Shown here: positions 51,676 to 60,564 of the stretch, in pieces
How positions within the stretch are numbered: the stretch's first letter is position 1
Layout of the letters: every line of letters starts with the position of its first letter
Assembly: GCF_004339675.1 (NCBI RefSeq)
Contig: NZ_SLVM01000017.1
Location: 1-64,000, forward strand
Length of the DNA stretch: 64,000 bases
Reading direction: 5' to 3'
DNA from: Rhodovulum steppense
GTDB lineage: Bacteria; Pseudomonadota; Alphaproteobacteria; Rhodobacterales; Rhodobacteraceae
Notes under the pieces: generated by a model
Databases searched by the model: none
Told to the model about the DNA's origin: nothing
Seen by the model: the letters and a program-made list of their open reading frames with translations, nothing else
Translations under genes and position numbers: made by a program

Positions 51676-52063
51676 CGGGATCGGGGGTGGCGGTATCGCG
51701 GCGCACATCCTCCTGCGCCAGCAGCCGCCGCGTCTCGTCCATCCGATCAAAGGTCTCGTCCAGCGCGAACCGGATCTCGGGGGCGAATTTCAGTTCCAGC
51801 TTGCGCGACACCATGCGCCGCAACTCGCCCCGGTTGCGCCGCAGCGCCGCCAGCGCCGCCTCGGCCCCGCGCCCGCCCAGGGGCAGCACGAAGGCGGTGG
51901 CGACCTTCAGATCGGGCGAGGTGCGCACCTCGCCCACCGTGATCGACATGGCGTTCAGTTCTGGATCATGCACGTCGCCGCGCGCCAGAACCTCGGACAG
52001 CGTGCGGCGGATCAGTTCGCCGACGCGAAGCTGCCGTTGCGAAGGGGCGGAGGAACGTGCCAT
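51665..52063 (-). CDS. rbfA: Ribosome-binding factor A
   Basis: RbfA helps mature the 16S rRNA 5' end and is needed for growth in the cold. The 132-residue product shows the KH-like fold: [24 protein letters not shown], the [22 protein letters not shown] strand, and [20 protein letters not shown]. It is divergent from dapB, with 82 bp between the starts. Confidence 0.95.
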   Translation of the reverse strand: MARSSAPSQRQLRVGELIRRTLSEVLARGDVHDPELNAMSITVGEVRTSPDLKVATAFVLPLGGRGAEAALAALRRNRGELRRMVSRKLELKFAPEIRFALDETFDRMDETRRLLAQEDVRRDTATPDPDEA

Positions 52064-52145
52064 GCGCCCGATCTAGGCGATGCGGGGCGCTTTGCCAAGC
52101 GGGCGCGAAGCGGCTAAACCGGCGCAAAGGCGCATGGAGGGCGAA

Positions 52146-52955
52146 ATGGCGGACCTGCCGGGCATCGTGATCATGGGCGCATCGGGCCGGATGGGCCAGA
52201 TGCTGATCCACACCGTTCTGCAAAGCGACAAGGCCCGACTCGTCGGCTGCGTCGAGCGCTCCGGCCATCCCTGGATCGGCCGCGACATCGGCGAGGCGAT
52301 GGGCGGCCCGCATCTGGGCCTTGCCGTCACTGACGACGCCATCGGCACGATCGCCCAGGCCCGGGCCGTGATCGACTTCACCACGCCCGAGGCGACGGTC
52401 GCCACCGCGACCCTGACCGCCCAGGCCCGCGCCGTGCATGTGATCGGCACCACCGGATTCGGCCCCGAGCATCTGCACAAGATCAAGGCCGCCGCCCGCC
52501 ATGCCGTGATCGTGCGCGCCGGCAACATGAGCCTTGGCGTGAACCTGCTGGTGCAACTGACCCGCAAGGTCGCCGCCGCGCTGGATGCCGATTTCGACAT
52601 CGAGGTGGTCGAGGCGCATCACCGCCACAAGGTCGATGCCCCCTCGGGCACCGCGCTCATGCTGGGACAGGCCGCGGCCGAGGGGCGCGGCGTCGCGCTG
52701 TCCGAGGTCTCCGAACGCGGCCGCGACGGCATCACCGGCGAACGCGGCCGCGGCGCCATCGGCTTTTCCGCGATCCGGGGGGGCGACATCGTGGGCGAGC
52801 ATGACGTGATCTTCGCCGGGATGGGCGAACGGATCGTGCTGCGCCATGTCGCGACGGATCGCGCGATCTTCGCCCGCGGCGCGCTGCGCGCCGCGCTGTG
52901 GGGGCAGGACCGCAAGCCCGGCGAATACGACATGCTGGACGTTCTGGGTCTCTAG
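52146..52955 (+). CDS. dapB: 4-hydroxy-tetrahydrodipicolinate reductase
   Basis: DapB reduces the dipicolinate precursor with NAD(P)H in the lysine and diaminopimelate pathway. The 269-residue product has the dinucleotide motif [22 protein letters not shown], and the catalytic/substrate motif [18 protein letters not shown] 52146 has GGAGGG upstream; the longer frame from 52080 overlaps the promoter region. Confidence 0.95.
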   Translation: MADLPGIVIMGASGRMGQMLIHTVLQSDKARLVGCVERSGHPWIGRDIGEAMGGPHLGLAVTDDAIGTIAQARAVIDFTTPEATVATATLTAQARAVHVIGTTGFGPEHLHKIKAAARHAVIVRAGNMSLGVNLLVQLTRKVAAALDADFDIEVVEAHHRHKVDAPSGTALMLGQAAAEGRGVALSEVSERGRDGITGERGRGAIGFSAIRGGDIVGEHDVIFAGMGERIVLRHVATDRAIFARGALRAALWGQDRKPGEYDMLDVLGL

Positions 52956-52983
52956 ACGGCGCGTCCCGGGGGCCGGACCCCCG

Positions 52984-53025
52984 TTGACAGCGGCGCGCCA
53001 AACGGTCTTTCTGAACACACGTTCA
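52984..53025 (+). promoter_or_regulatory. Candidate promoter and operator of the TRAP transporter operon
   Basis: A perfect -35 box TTGACA (52984-52989) is followed, 22 bases later, by an inverted repeat TGAAC-ACAC-GTTCA (53012-53025) that overlaps the expected -10/start region. No good -10 hexamer is seen at 17-18 bases (TTTCTG is the best). The palindrome is well placed for a repressor. No regulator gene is adjacent upstream. Confidence 0.4.
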
Positions 53026-53118
53026 TTTCCAGAAGGCGGAACCCGGGGAGGGGGGAATGCTCGGCAGGAACAGCAACAGGCCCGGCCCGGCCGAACGGGG
53101 CCGTGCAGGGGGGCGGAC

Positions 53119-53619
53119 ATGCTGATCCGCGCCATCGACGGGCTGAACGAACTCGTGGGCCGCACGGTCGCGGTGCTCGCGCTCGGCTTCGCCGCCGTCA
53201 TCATCTACGACGTCTTCATGCGCTACGCGCTGAACAGCCCGACGCGCTGGGCCTTCGACGTCTCCAAGCAGATGTTCGGCTTCTACTTCATCCTGCTGGG
53301 CGGCTATGCGCTGCGCCATCAGAGCCATGTGCGCGTGGACCTGCTGACCGAACACATGCGCCCCGGCACACGGCGCTGGGTGGATATCGCGGGCTACCTG
53401 ATCTTCTTCTTCCCCTTCGCCTGGATCTTCTTCCGCCGCAGCTGGGATTTCGCCGCCCGGTCCTGGGCGCAGGGCGAAACCACCTATGGCGCGGTGCAAC
53501 TGCCGGTCTACCCGCTCAAGGCGGCGATGTGCGTGGCGGCGGGCCTGCTGCTGCTGCAAGGCATCTGCGAAGTGCTGAAACTGCTGTTCAACCGGACGGA
53601 ATCGCCCCATGGGACCTGA
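53119..53619 (+). CDS. TRAP transporter small permease (DctQ type)
   Basis: The 166-residue product has four predicted membrane helices and the DctQ features (RYALNSPTRWAFDVSKQMFGFYFILLGGYALRHQSHVRVDLL). It pairs with the large permease in an ion-driven uptake system. ATG 53119 was chosen from family length. It overlaps the next start by 11 bp. Confidence 0.9.
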   Translation: MLIRAIDGLNELVGRTVAVLALGFAAVIIYDVFMRYALNSPTRWAFDVSKQMFGFYFILLGGYALRHQSHVRVDLLTEHMRPGTRRWVDIAGYLIFFFPFAWIFFRRSWDFAARSWAQGETTYGAVQLPVYPLKAAMCVAAGLLLLQGICEVLKLLFNRTESPHGT

Positions 53620-54931
53620 GCTGATCGCCCTCCTGATGTTCGGCCTGCTGCTGCTGGGCCTGTTCATGGGCCACCCGCTGGCCTTCGTGCTGGGCGGCGC
53701 GGCGGTGATCGGGGCCTTTGCGGCGGGCAAGCCGATGGTGCTGGGGATCGTGGTCAACCGCGTCTTCGGCGACGTGCTGGACAATTACACCCTGATCGCC
53801 ATTCCGCTGTTCATCCTGATGGCGCGGTTCCTGTCGGATTCAGGCGTCACCGACAAGATGTTCGAGACATTGCGCCTGTTGCTGGCGGGGCTGCCGGGCG
53901 GGATGGCGCTGGCGGTGGTGTTCATCTCGATCCTGCTGGCGGCCACCACCGGCATCATCGGCGCCTCGATCACGGTGATGGGCTTCATGGCGCTGCGCCC
54001 GATGCTGCAATACGGCTACAGCCCGACCATGGCCTCGGGCCTGATCGCGGCCTCGGGCTGCCTGGGAATCCTGATCCCGCCCTCGATCATGCTGATCCTG
54101 ATGGCCAGCTATTCGCCGCTGTCGGTGGGCGAGCTGTTCGCGGGCTCCATGATCCCCGGCGTGCTGCTGGGCCTGCTCTATGCGGCCTGGGTCATGCTGG
54201 TGGCCTTCCTGCGCCCCGACATGGCGCCGCCCGTGCCCGCCGACGACAAGATCTCCCGCGGCGCGCTGTTCCGCATGCTCCTGCTCGAAGCGGTGCCGCC
54301 CCTGCTGCTGATCCTCGGCATCCTCGGCTCGCTGCTGGCGGGCATCGCCACCGCGACCGAAGCCTCGGCCATCGGTGTGTTCCTGGCGCTGATGATCGTC
54401 GTGGCGCGGCGCAGATTCGCGCTCAAGACCTTCTACAGCGCGCTGATCGAGACCGCCCGCACCTCGGCGATGATCCTGTTCATCGTCATCGGCGCCACCG
54501 CCTTTACCGGGGTCTTCAACATCACCGGCGGGCTGCGCGCCACGCAGGAGATCATCCGCGCCCTGGAAATGGAACCCTGGATGCTGATGACGATGCTGCT
54601 GTTCATCGTCTTCCTGCTGGGCGCCTTCCTCGACTGGACCGGGATCGTGCTTCTGTCCTTCCCGATCTTCCTGCCCATCGTGCAGGAGCTGAACATCGAC
54701 CTTCTGTGGTTCGTGGTGCTGATGGCGGTGGTGCTCCAGACCTCGTTCCTGACGCCGCCCTTCGGCTACGCGCTGTTCTATCTCAGGGCGATCGCGCCCC
54801 CCAGCGTCAGGACCGCGCAGATCATCGTGGGGGTGCTGCCCTTCATCGGGCTGATCCTGCTGATGTGCCTGGCCGTGGCGATGTTCCCGCAACTGGTGAC
54901 CTGGCTGCCCGGGCAGTTCTACGGACGCTGA
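53609..54931 (+). CDS. TRAP transporter large permease (DctM type)
   Basis: The 440-residue integral membrane protein has about 12 hydrophobic segments and the DctM signature regions (ATTGIIGASITVMGFMALRP, ASGCLGILIPPSIMLILMAS, FLTPPFGYALFYLRAIAP). It is the ion-coupled transport subunit. It sits between the DctQ and DctP genes of one operon. Confidence 0.93.
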   Translation: MGPELIALLMFGLLLLGLFMGHPLAFVLGGAAVIGAFAAGKPMVLGIVVNRVFGDVLDNYTLIAIPLFILMARFLSDSGVTDKMFETLRLLLAGLPGGMALAVVFISILLAATTGIIGASITVMGFMALRPMLQYGYSPTMASGLIAASGCLGILIPPSIMLILMASYSPLSVGELFAGSMIPGVLLGLLYAAWVMLVAFLRPDMAPPVPADDKISRGALFRMLLLEAVPPLLLILGILGSLLAGIATATEASAIGVFLALMIVVARRRFALKTFYSALIETARTSAMILFIVIGATAFTGVFNITGGLRATQEIIRALEMEPWMLMTMLLFIVFLLGAFLDWTGIVLLSFPIFLPIVQELNIDLLWFVVLMAVVLQTSFLTPPFGYALFYLRAIAPPSVRTAQIIVGVLPFIGLILLMCLAVAMFPQLVTWLPGQFYGR

Positions 54932-54958
54932 GACGACCAAAACCGGAGGAGAAAGACC

Positions 54959-56047
54959 ATGAAAACCAAGACCACCCTGTTCACGGGCGCCGCCCTTGCG
55001 GCAAGCCTGTCGGTGCCTGCCATGGCCGCCGAGACCTGGACCATGACCACCACCTGGCCCTCGTCGCTGGAACTGATCGAGATCGACCGCCATTTCGCGG
55101 ATCTTGCCAACAAGCTGACCGCGGGCGAGCTGACCATCGACTTCTACGAGGGCGGGTCGCTGGTGCCCGCGGGCGAGGTGTTCGGCGCGGTCGAAAGCAA
55201 CACGATCCAGGCCGGCGGCGACTGGCCGGGCTACTGGGCCGGGCGCGATGCCGCCTTCTCGCCGCTGGCCACCACCGCCAGCCTGTTCAACGCGGTGGAC
55301 TATGTGAACTGGATCCTCGAATGGGGCGGCGCGGCGCTTTATGACGAGATCTACGGCAATTACGGCATGGTCTACCTGCCCTATGGCGTCACCAACAACG
55401 AATCGGGCTTCCGCACCAATTCGCCGATCCGCACGCTCGAAGACCTTCAGGGCAAGCGGCTGCGGCTCTCGGGCCTCGAACAGGGCAGGATCCTCGAACG
55501 CCTCGGCGGCAGCCAGGTGTCCATGGCGGGCGGCGAGATCTACCAGGCCCTCGAACGCGGCGTGATCGACGGCGCGGAATTCTCCACCCCGAACGTGGAC
55601 TGGTCGGGCGGCTTCCAGCAGGTGACGCAATACTGGGCCACGCCCGGCTGGCACCAGTCGGCCTCGGTCTTCGGGGTGATGATCAACAAATCCGCCTGGG
55701 ACGCCCTCGCCCCCGAGACGCAGGAAAAGCTGCGCGTGGCGGCCAATGCGACGCTGTTGTGGTCGCTTGCCTTCACCGAGCGCCGCGCGACCGAAGCCTA
55801 TGCCCAGTTCGACGAGGCGGTGGAGATCACCCGCTATGACGACGAGACGCTGGCCCGCGTGCAGGAAATCGCCAACGAGGTGATCGTGGAAACCGCCTGC
55901 GCCAACCCGAACTCGGCCAAGGTCTATCTCAGCCAGCTCGAATACCTGGCCGATTACGCCAAATGGCGCGACGCCTCGGCGCCCTTCAACCTCGGCCGCA
56001 CGCCGAACGGCCCGGATATCGAGGCGATTCGCGCCTGCGCCAACTGA
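54959..56047 (+). CDS. TRAP transporter substrate-binding protein (DctP/TakP-like)
   Basis: The 362-residue product has a signal peptide (cleavage near AMAAE) and the DctP fold. The stretches GGEIYQALERGVIDGAEFS and the following PGWHQ resemble the TakP branch that binds 2-oxo acids, but the ligand is not determined by this. It is the third gene of the operon, with GGAGGAG upstream of its ATG, and is followed by a strong terminator. Confidence 0.88.
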   Translation: MKTKTTLFTGAALAASLSVPAMAAETWTMTTTWPSSLELIEIDRHFADLANKLTAGELTIDFYEGGSLVPAGEVFGAVESNTIQAGGDWPGYWAGRDAAFSPLATTASLFNAVDYVNWILEWGGAALYDEIYGNYGMVYLPYGVTNNESGFRTNSPIRTLEDLQGKRLRLSGLEQGRILERLGGSQVSMAGGEIYQALERGVIDGAEFSTPNVDWSGGFQQVTQYWATPGWHQSASVFGVMINKSAWDALAPETQEKLRVAANATLLWSLAFTERRATEAYAQFDEAVEITRYDDETLARVQEIANEVIVETACANPNSAKVYLSQLEYLADYAKWRDASAPFNLGRTPNGPDIEAIRACAN

Positions 56048-56067
56048 CCGAACCCACTCGCGAAACG

Positions 56068-56096
56068 GGGGTCCGCAGCGATGCGGGCCCCTTTTT
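56068..56096 (+). terminator. Intrinsic terminator after the TRAP operon
   Basis: GGGGTCCGCA and TGCGGGCCCC (one T-G wobble) form a 10-bp stem with a GCGA loop, followed by five Ts. It separates the transporter from the qhpR-like gene. Confidence 0.85.
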
Positions 56097-56208
56097 CGTG
56101 CAGTCGCGCCCGGATCGCGCGCCGGACCTGCCCTTGGGTTAACAAATTCGTAGGCCGCCACGGCCCCCTGCGGTTAACGTCTTCGTGAACGCCCGACAGG
56201 TCAGGCCC

Positions 56209-57174
56209 ATGGACGCGTCCTGGATACTCAGCCGCCCCTATACCGCGCTGGTGCCCCCCGCCTGCGCCGACACCCCGCCCGCCATGGCGCTGGCCGAGTT
56301 CGTCTCGGGGCTCGAACGGATGCGCGCCGACAGTTCCGATCCGCTGGTCTCCTGGCGTCAGGGCCTGTCGCTTGCCTTTGCCGATCTCGGCCCGCTGGGC
56401 GAGGCGGTGGCCCGCGCCACCACCCTTGGCGCCGCGCTGCGCTGTCTGGCGCAGGGCTTTCCCGCGCTGCAATCCGGCACAAGTGCCCGGTTCGAGGTCG
56501 ATGGCGATTGCGCCCGCTTCACCTACCGCGTGCTCGACTGCCGGATCTGGCCGCGCCGGGCCGATTCCGAACTGACGCTGGGCGTCGTCGCCCGCATCGC
56601 CGGGCATTTCGGCGCGCCCCCCACCGCCCTCAGCGACATCGCCTTCGAACACGCGCCCTGCGCCCGCACCGCCCCCCTTGCCGCCGCCCTGCGCCGCCCG
56701 CCCCGCATGGCTGCGCCCGAAAACGCCATCGCCTTTCCCGTCCGTATGCTCGACCGCCGCGCCCCCACCCCCGACGACTCCTTCCCCGAGGCGCTGCGCA
56801 TGCTCGACCGCACCATCGCCGAGCATCGCCGCTCCGAACGGCTGTCCTCGCGGGTGCGCTTCGCCATCTTCGACCGGATCGGCCATGCGCCCGTAGATCA
56901 GGACGCCATCGCCCGCCATCTGGGCCTGTCGCGCCGCTCCCTGCGCCGCCATCTCGATGCCGAGGGCACCAGCTTTGCCGACCTTCTTGCCGAATGCCGC
57001 CGCGCCTGCGGCCACGCCATGCTGACCCGCACCGCGCTGCCGCTCAGCGAGATCGCGCTCGCGCTGGGCTATTCAGACCAGACCGCGTTTTCCCGCGCGT
57101 TTTCCCGCTGGTTCGGCGAATCGCCGCGCGAATTGCGCCGCTCGGGCGGGCGCGAGGAAAGCGTGATCCGCTGA
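56209..57174 (+). CDS. qhpR: AraC-family regulator, likely QhpR
   Basis: The 321-residue product has an N-terminal ligand/dimer region of the AraC-binding type and a C-terminal double helix-turn-helix: ISRHL-like IARHLGLSRRSLRRHLDAEGTSF and LSEIALALGYSDQTAFSRAFSRWFGESPRELR. In Paracoccus an AraC regulator of this kind switches on the qhp genes in response to primary amines. ATG 56209 has a better-placed AGG-rich site than GTG 56185. Its 3' end runs antisense into the 3' end of qhpF for about 106 bp. The qhp role is inferred from position. Confidence 0.75.
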   Translation: MDASWILSRPYTALVPPACADTPPAMALAEFVSGLERMRADSSDPLVSWRQGLSLAFADLGPLGEAVARATTLGAALRCLAQGFPALQSGTSARFEVDGDCARFTYRVLDCRIWPRRADSELTLGVVARIAGHFGAPPTALSDIAFEHAPCARTAPLAAALRRPPRMAAPENAIAFPVRMLDRRAPTPDDSFPEALRMLDRTIAEHRRSERLSSRVRFAIFDRIGHAPVDQDAIARHLGLSRRSLRRHLDAEGTSFADLLAECRRACGHAMLTRTALPLSEIALALGYSDQTAFSRAFSRWFGESPRELRRSGGREESVIR

Positions 57175-58814
57175 TCGAACGGCCCCTCGCGCGCCGGTCC
57201 CGCATGGGCGATGAAAATCCGCGTGCGGTCGGCGTAATGCGCGTCCAGCGCCGCCAGAATCCGCCCCGCCGAGGCCGCATCGACCTCCGACAGGCTCTCA
57301 TCCAGGATCAGCACCCGGAACGGCAGCAACAGCGCGCGGGCCAGCGCGATCCGCTGCCGTTCGCCGCCTGACAGGTTCGCCCCCGTCTCGGTCAGCATCA
57401 GGTCCAGCCCCGCCCCCTGCGCCCGCACCCAATCGGCCAGGTCGGCCTGTTCCAGCACCTGCCACAGCCGGGCATCCGACGCCGCCGGATCGGCCAGCCG
57501 CAGGTTGTCGCCCAGGCTCATCGCCAACAGCGTCCCGCGCTGCGGCACCAGCGCCACCGCCCGGCGCAGCGCCACGGGGTCAAGCGTGCGCACATCCACC
57601 CCGTCCAGCGTGACCCGCGCGCCCGGCGCCGGGGCCGCCAGCCGCAGCGCCAGGTGCATCAGGCTGGATTTCCCGGCCCCCGAGGCCCCGTCGATCAGCA
57701 CCCTTGCCCCCGCCGGGATCGTCGCCGTAACCGGCGCGTGATCCGCCATTGCCGCCCGCGCCACCTCGAAGCCCAGCACGGCCCCCGGCGGCAGCGGCCT
57801 GCCCGGCGCCTCGGTCGCCTCGGCATCCATCAGGTCCGCCAGACGCCCCGCCGACACAAGCGCCTGCGCCTGCGCGTGATACAGCCCCAGCAGGTTGCGC
57901 AGCGGCCCGGTCAGCATCCCGATATAGGCCAGGAACGCGATCAGCGCGCCGATCTGCCAGTCGCCCCGCACCACCCACAGCCCGCCGATCAGCAGCACCG
58001 ACAGCCGCACCCCCGCCGCGATCACCTGCGGCACCGCGCCCACCAGTTCCAGCCAGCGCCGCTGGCGCTCCAGCGCCGCGATCTGGCCAGTCTGCAACGG
58101 CTCCAGCGCGCCCGCCCGCGCCTCCCCCGCCCCCAGCGCGCGCAGCGTGGGCAGGCTCGACAGGCTCTCGATCACGAAGCTCGACACCGCGCCGCGCATC
58201 TCGCGCACATCCTCGGCCCGCGCGGTCGTGCGCCCCCGCGCCCAGGCCAGAAAGGCCAGCTCCAGCGGCGCCGCCAGGATCGGGATCAGCGCCAGCCGCC
58301 AGTCCAGCACCACCAGCATCACGCCCCCGCCCAGCAGCCGCAGGATCGAGCCGAAGGCCGCCAGCAGCCCGTCAAAGGCGAAACGCTGGATCTCGGCCGT
58401 GTCCCCGTCGATCCGCGCCGTCATCTCGCCCACGGGCTTGGGCGGCGCCAGCGGATCGCGCAACAGGCTGGCCCGCATCGCGCGCCCGCGCAGATCGGCC
58501 AGCATCCGCGCCGAGAACCGCAGATGCAGCAGCGCATTGACCACGCCCATCCCCAGCGCCGCCAGCCCGACGCCAAAGGCCGCCAGCGCCCAGGTCCAGA
58601 CCGCCTGCGCATCGCGCGCCACCAGCCCCTCGTCGATGAACTGCTTGGTCAGCCACGGCGTCGCCAGCCCCAGCAGAACCGCCAGCAGCGACACCGCCAG
58701 CACCAGCGCGATGCCGCCCGAGGCCCGCGCGATCACCGGCCCCAGCCAGCCCGCCGCGCCCGGCCCGAAGAAGACCCGCGCCGCCCCCCGGCCGAAGCGT
58801 GCCGCCCCGTTCAT
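57069..58814 (-). CDS. qhpF: ABC transporter of QHNDH maturation (QhpF)
   Basis: The 581-residue fused half-transporter has six predicted membrane helices, then an ATPase with Walker A GASGAGKSS, signature LSGGERQR, and Walker B VLILDESLSEVD. In the Paracoccus system QhpF takes the processed gamma subunit across the membrane. After the H-loop (FIAHAGPAREG) the chain does not keep the normal ABC C-terminus; about 40 residues (RITLSSRPPERRNSRGDSPN and on) are read antisense to qhpR. The ATG overlaps the qhpE stop by four bases. Confidence 0.85.
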   Translation of the reverse strand: MNGAARFGRGAARVFFGPGAAGWLGPVIARASGGIALVLAVSLLAVLLGLATPWLTKQFIDEGLVARDAQAVWTWALAAFGVGLAALGMGVVNALLHLRFSARMLADLRGRAMRASLLRDPLAPPKPVGEMTARIDGDTAEIQRFAFDGLLAAFGSILRLLGGGVMLVVLDWRLALIPILAAPLELAFLAWARGRTTARAEDVREMRGAVSSFVIESLSSLPTLRALGAGEARAGALEPLQTGQIAALERQRRWLELVGAVPQVIAAGVRLSVLLIGGLWVVRGDWQIGALIAFLAYIGMLTGPLRNLLGLYHAQAQALVSAGRLADLMDAEATEAPGRPLPPGAVLGFEVARAAMADHAPVTATIPAGARVLIDGASGAGKSSLMHLALRLAAPAPGARVTLDGVDVRTLDPVALRRAVALVPQRGTLLAMSLGDNLRLADPAASDARLWQVLEQADLADWVRAQGAGLDLMLTETGANLSGGERQRIALARALLLPFRVLILDESLSEVDAASAGRILAALDAHYADRTRIFIAHAGPAREGPFDQRITLSSRPPERRNSRGDSPNQRENARENAVWSE

Positions 58815-59479
58815 GCGCAGCCCCGGCATTCGGGCCCGTGAAACCGCGCCGCGCCCGCCAGCGCGTCCCGCGCGGCCGCGCCATCGGCAAACCGCGCCCC
58901 GGCCGCGATCCGCGCCGCCAGATGCCCCGCAACCCGCGCCGCGGCAAGGCTCGCGCCGCCCTGTCCCGTCCCGCCCTGTTCGGGCGATCCGCACCAGGCC
59001 CCGATCACGCCGCCCTCAAGTGCCGAAAGCCCGTCCCAGTCGCAACGCGCATCGCCCGTTGCCGCGATCACGCCGGGATAGGCCGCCGGATAGCACGGCC
59101 CCCCCCGCGCAGGCGCCGCCGCGACCACGATCCGCCCCGCCGCCACCGCCGCCAGCGCCGCGCGGCTGAGCGGCACCCGGTCGGCCGCCAGCCCCAGGCT
59201 CAGGCAGATCACATCCGCCTTCCGCCCCGCCAGCCAGTCCAGCGCGCTCGCCACCTGGATCGCCGTCGTTACCGGGCGGTCCTGAAACACCTGCGCATGA
59301 ACGATCCGCGCATCGGGCAGCGCACGCCGGATCACCTCGGCCACCGCCGTTCCATGGCCCAGCCGGTCAGGCCGCGCCGCGACCCAGGTGCCATCCGGCA
59401 GGAACAGCCGCCCCCCCGCCAGATCGGCCTCGGGGCCGCCGCTGTCGATCACGCCGACAAGAGGGGGGCGGCCCGTCAC
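58811..59479 (-). CDS. qhpE: Subtilisin-like protease of QHNDH maturation (QhpE)
   Basis: The 222-residue serine protease has the triad Asp12 (VIDSGG), His42 (LGHGTAV) and Ser177 (GGASLAAARVAG), the short subtilase layout, and no signal peptide, so it acts in the cytoplasm. In Paracoccus QhpE removes the leader peptide from the cross-linked gamma precursor. It starts at a GTG three bases behind the qhpB stop and overlaps qhpF by four bases. Confidence 0.88.
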   Translation of the reverse strand: MTGRPPLVGVIDSGGPEADLAGGRLFLPDGTWVAARPDRLGHGTAVAEVIRRALPDARIVHAQVFQDRPVTTAIQVASALDWLAGRKADVICLSLGLAADRVPLSRAALAAVAAGRIVVAAAPARGGPCYPAAYPGVIAATGDARCDWDGLSALEGGVIGAWCGSPEQGGTGQGGASLAAARVAGHLAARIAAGARFADGAAARDALAGAARFHGPECRGCA

Positions 59480-59482
59480 CGC

Positions 59483-60559
59483 CTAGTCGGCGCGCGTGAA
59501 CAGCCGCACCGAGGCCAGCGACATCGAATGCCCGTCCGGCAGGTCGATCTGGCCTTTCTTCTCCAGCGTCTCGGCATCATAGACCCCGATATTGCCCAGC
59601 GTGCCGCCGATGAAGATCGTGCTGCCATCGCTTGAGACATTCACCGAGTAATAGCTGTGCGGCAGGTTCACCCGCTTGATCGGCGCGCGCGTCTCCAGAT
59701 CGAAACTGGCCAACTGGTTGTAGACGCCGAAAATCCGCTGCTTCGCCGGATCGGCCACGGTCGAGAAATAGAAGATGTCGGTCGCCTCCGCGTCCTTCAT
59801 CACCATCTCGCCGGTCTCCAGATCCAGCGTCAGCAGCCCGGTGCGATAGGCCTCCGGGTCTTCGGGGTCGCCATCCTCGCGAAAGGTGTAGAAGGGCGTG
59901 GTCACCATCCCCGCCACCTCGAATTGCGACCAGGCATCCAGAACGTCGGGCTGGACATATTCGCCCTTGCCCCAGCCATGGATCGGCAATTCATCCACCT
60001 TCTGCCCGGTCGCGCCGTCGAAGACATGCATCTCGCGGCCCATCCCGTAGATCCGGCTGCCATCCTTCGAATAGGCGATCACCGTCACCTGCCGCGGCGC
60101 CTCGGCCCGGGCCTTCAGCACGCCGGTTGCCGCGTCATACAGCGACAGCCGCGTGGGCCGCACCTCGAAATGGTTCTTGAAAAGCCCCACCGGGCTTTCA
60201 TAGACCGCCAGCGTCGCGCCGTCGGGCGACAGGTCCATCCCGAACAGCGCCTTCACCCGCTCCTGCTCGGTGCCCAGGATCAGGCGCTGCACTTCCTCGC
60301 CGCTTTCCAGGTCGATCTCGACGATCTCCTCGTTCTGCGCGACGATCACGAAGGCGCGGCGCCCATCCGCGCTGACCACGGGCAGGCTGGGCAGCGGCGC
60401 GGCCATGTCGATGGTGATGACCTTGTCCACCGCCATCGCCTCGGTATCGACGATCACCAGCCGGTCGGGACGGGTCGGCGCGATCAGGTAGTCGCGGGCC
60501 AGCGCGGGCGCGGCGGCAGCCAGCAGGGCAGGGGCCAGCAGGGCAGTCAGCGTCTTCAT
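59483..60559 (-). CDS. qhpB: Quinohemoprotein amine dehydrogenase beta subunit
   Basis: The 358-residue product has a signal peptide (cleavage near PALARD) and a seven-bladed beta-propeller made of repeated YVTN-like units (for example LVIVDTEAMAVDKVITIDM and VSSDGSTIFIGGTLGNIGVYD). The beta subunit packs against gamma and alpha in the periplasm. The ATG at 60559 lies five bases behind the qhpC stop, with GAGG close upstream. Confidence 0.9.
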   Translation of the reverse strand: MKTLTALLAPALLAAAAPALARDYLIAPTRPDRLVIVDTEAMAVDKVITIDMAAPLPSLPVVSADGRRAFVIVAQNEEIVEIDLESGEEVQRLILGTEQERVKALFGMDLSPDGATLAVYESPVGLFKNHFEVRPTRLSLYDAATGVLKARAEAPRQVTVIAYSKDGSRIYGMGREMHVFDGATGQKVDELPIHGWGKGEYVQPDVLDAWSQFEVAGMVTTPFYTFREDGDPEDPEAYRTGLLTLDLETGEMVMKDAEATDIFYFSTVADPAKQRIFGVYNQLASFDLETRAPIKRVNLPHSYYSVNVSSDGSTIFIGGTLGNIGVYDAETLEKKGQIDLPDGHSMSLASVRLFTRAD

Positions 60560-60564
60560 CCTCG

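Noticed and set aside
52967-52983. CGGGGG-N5-CCCCCG hairpin after dapB as a terminator
   Set aside because: The stem is short and pure G/C with no T-run behind it, and the next bases form the TTGACA box.
58862-59635. Plus-strand Arg/Pro-rich frames opposite the qhp genes
   Set aside because: They are antisense shadows of GC-rich genes with no start signals and no recognisable domains.
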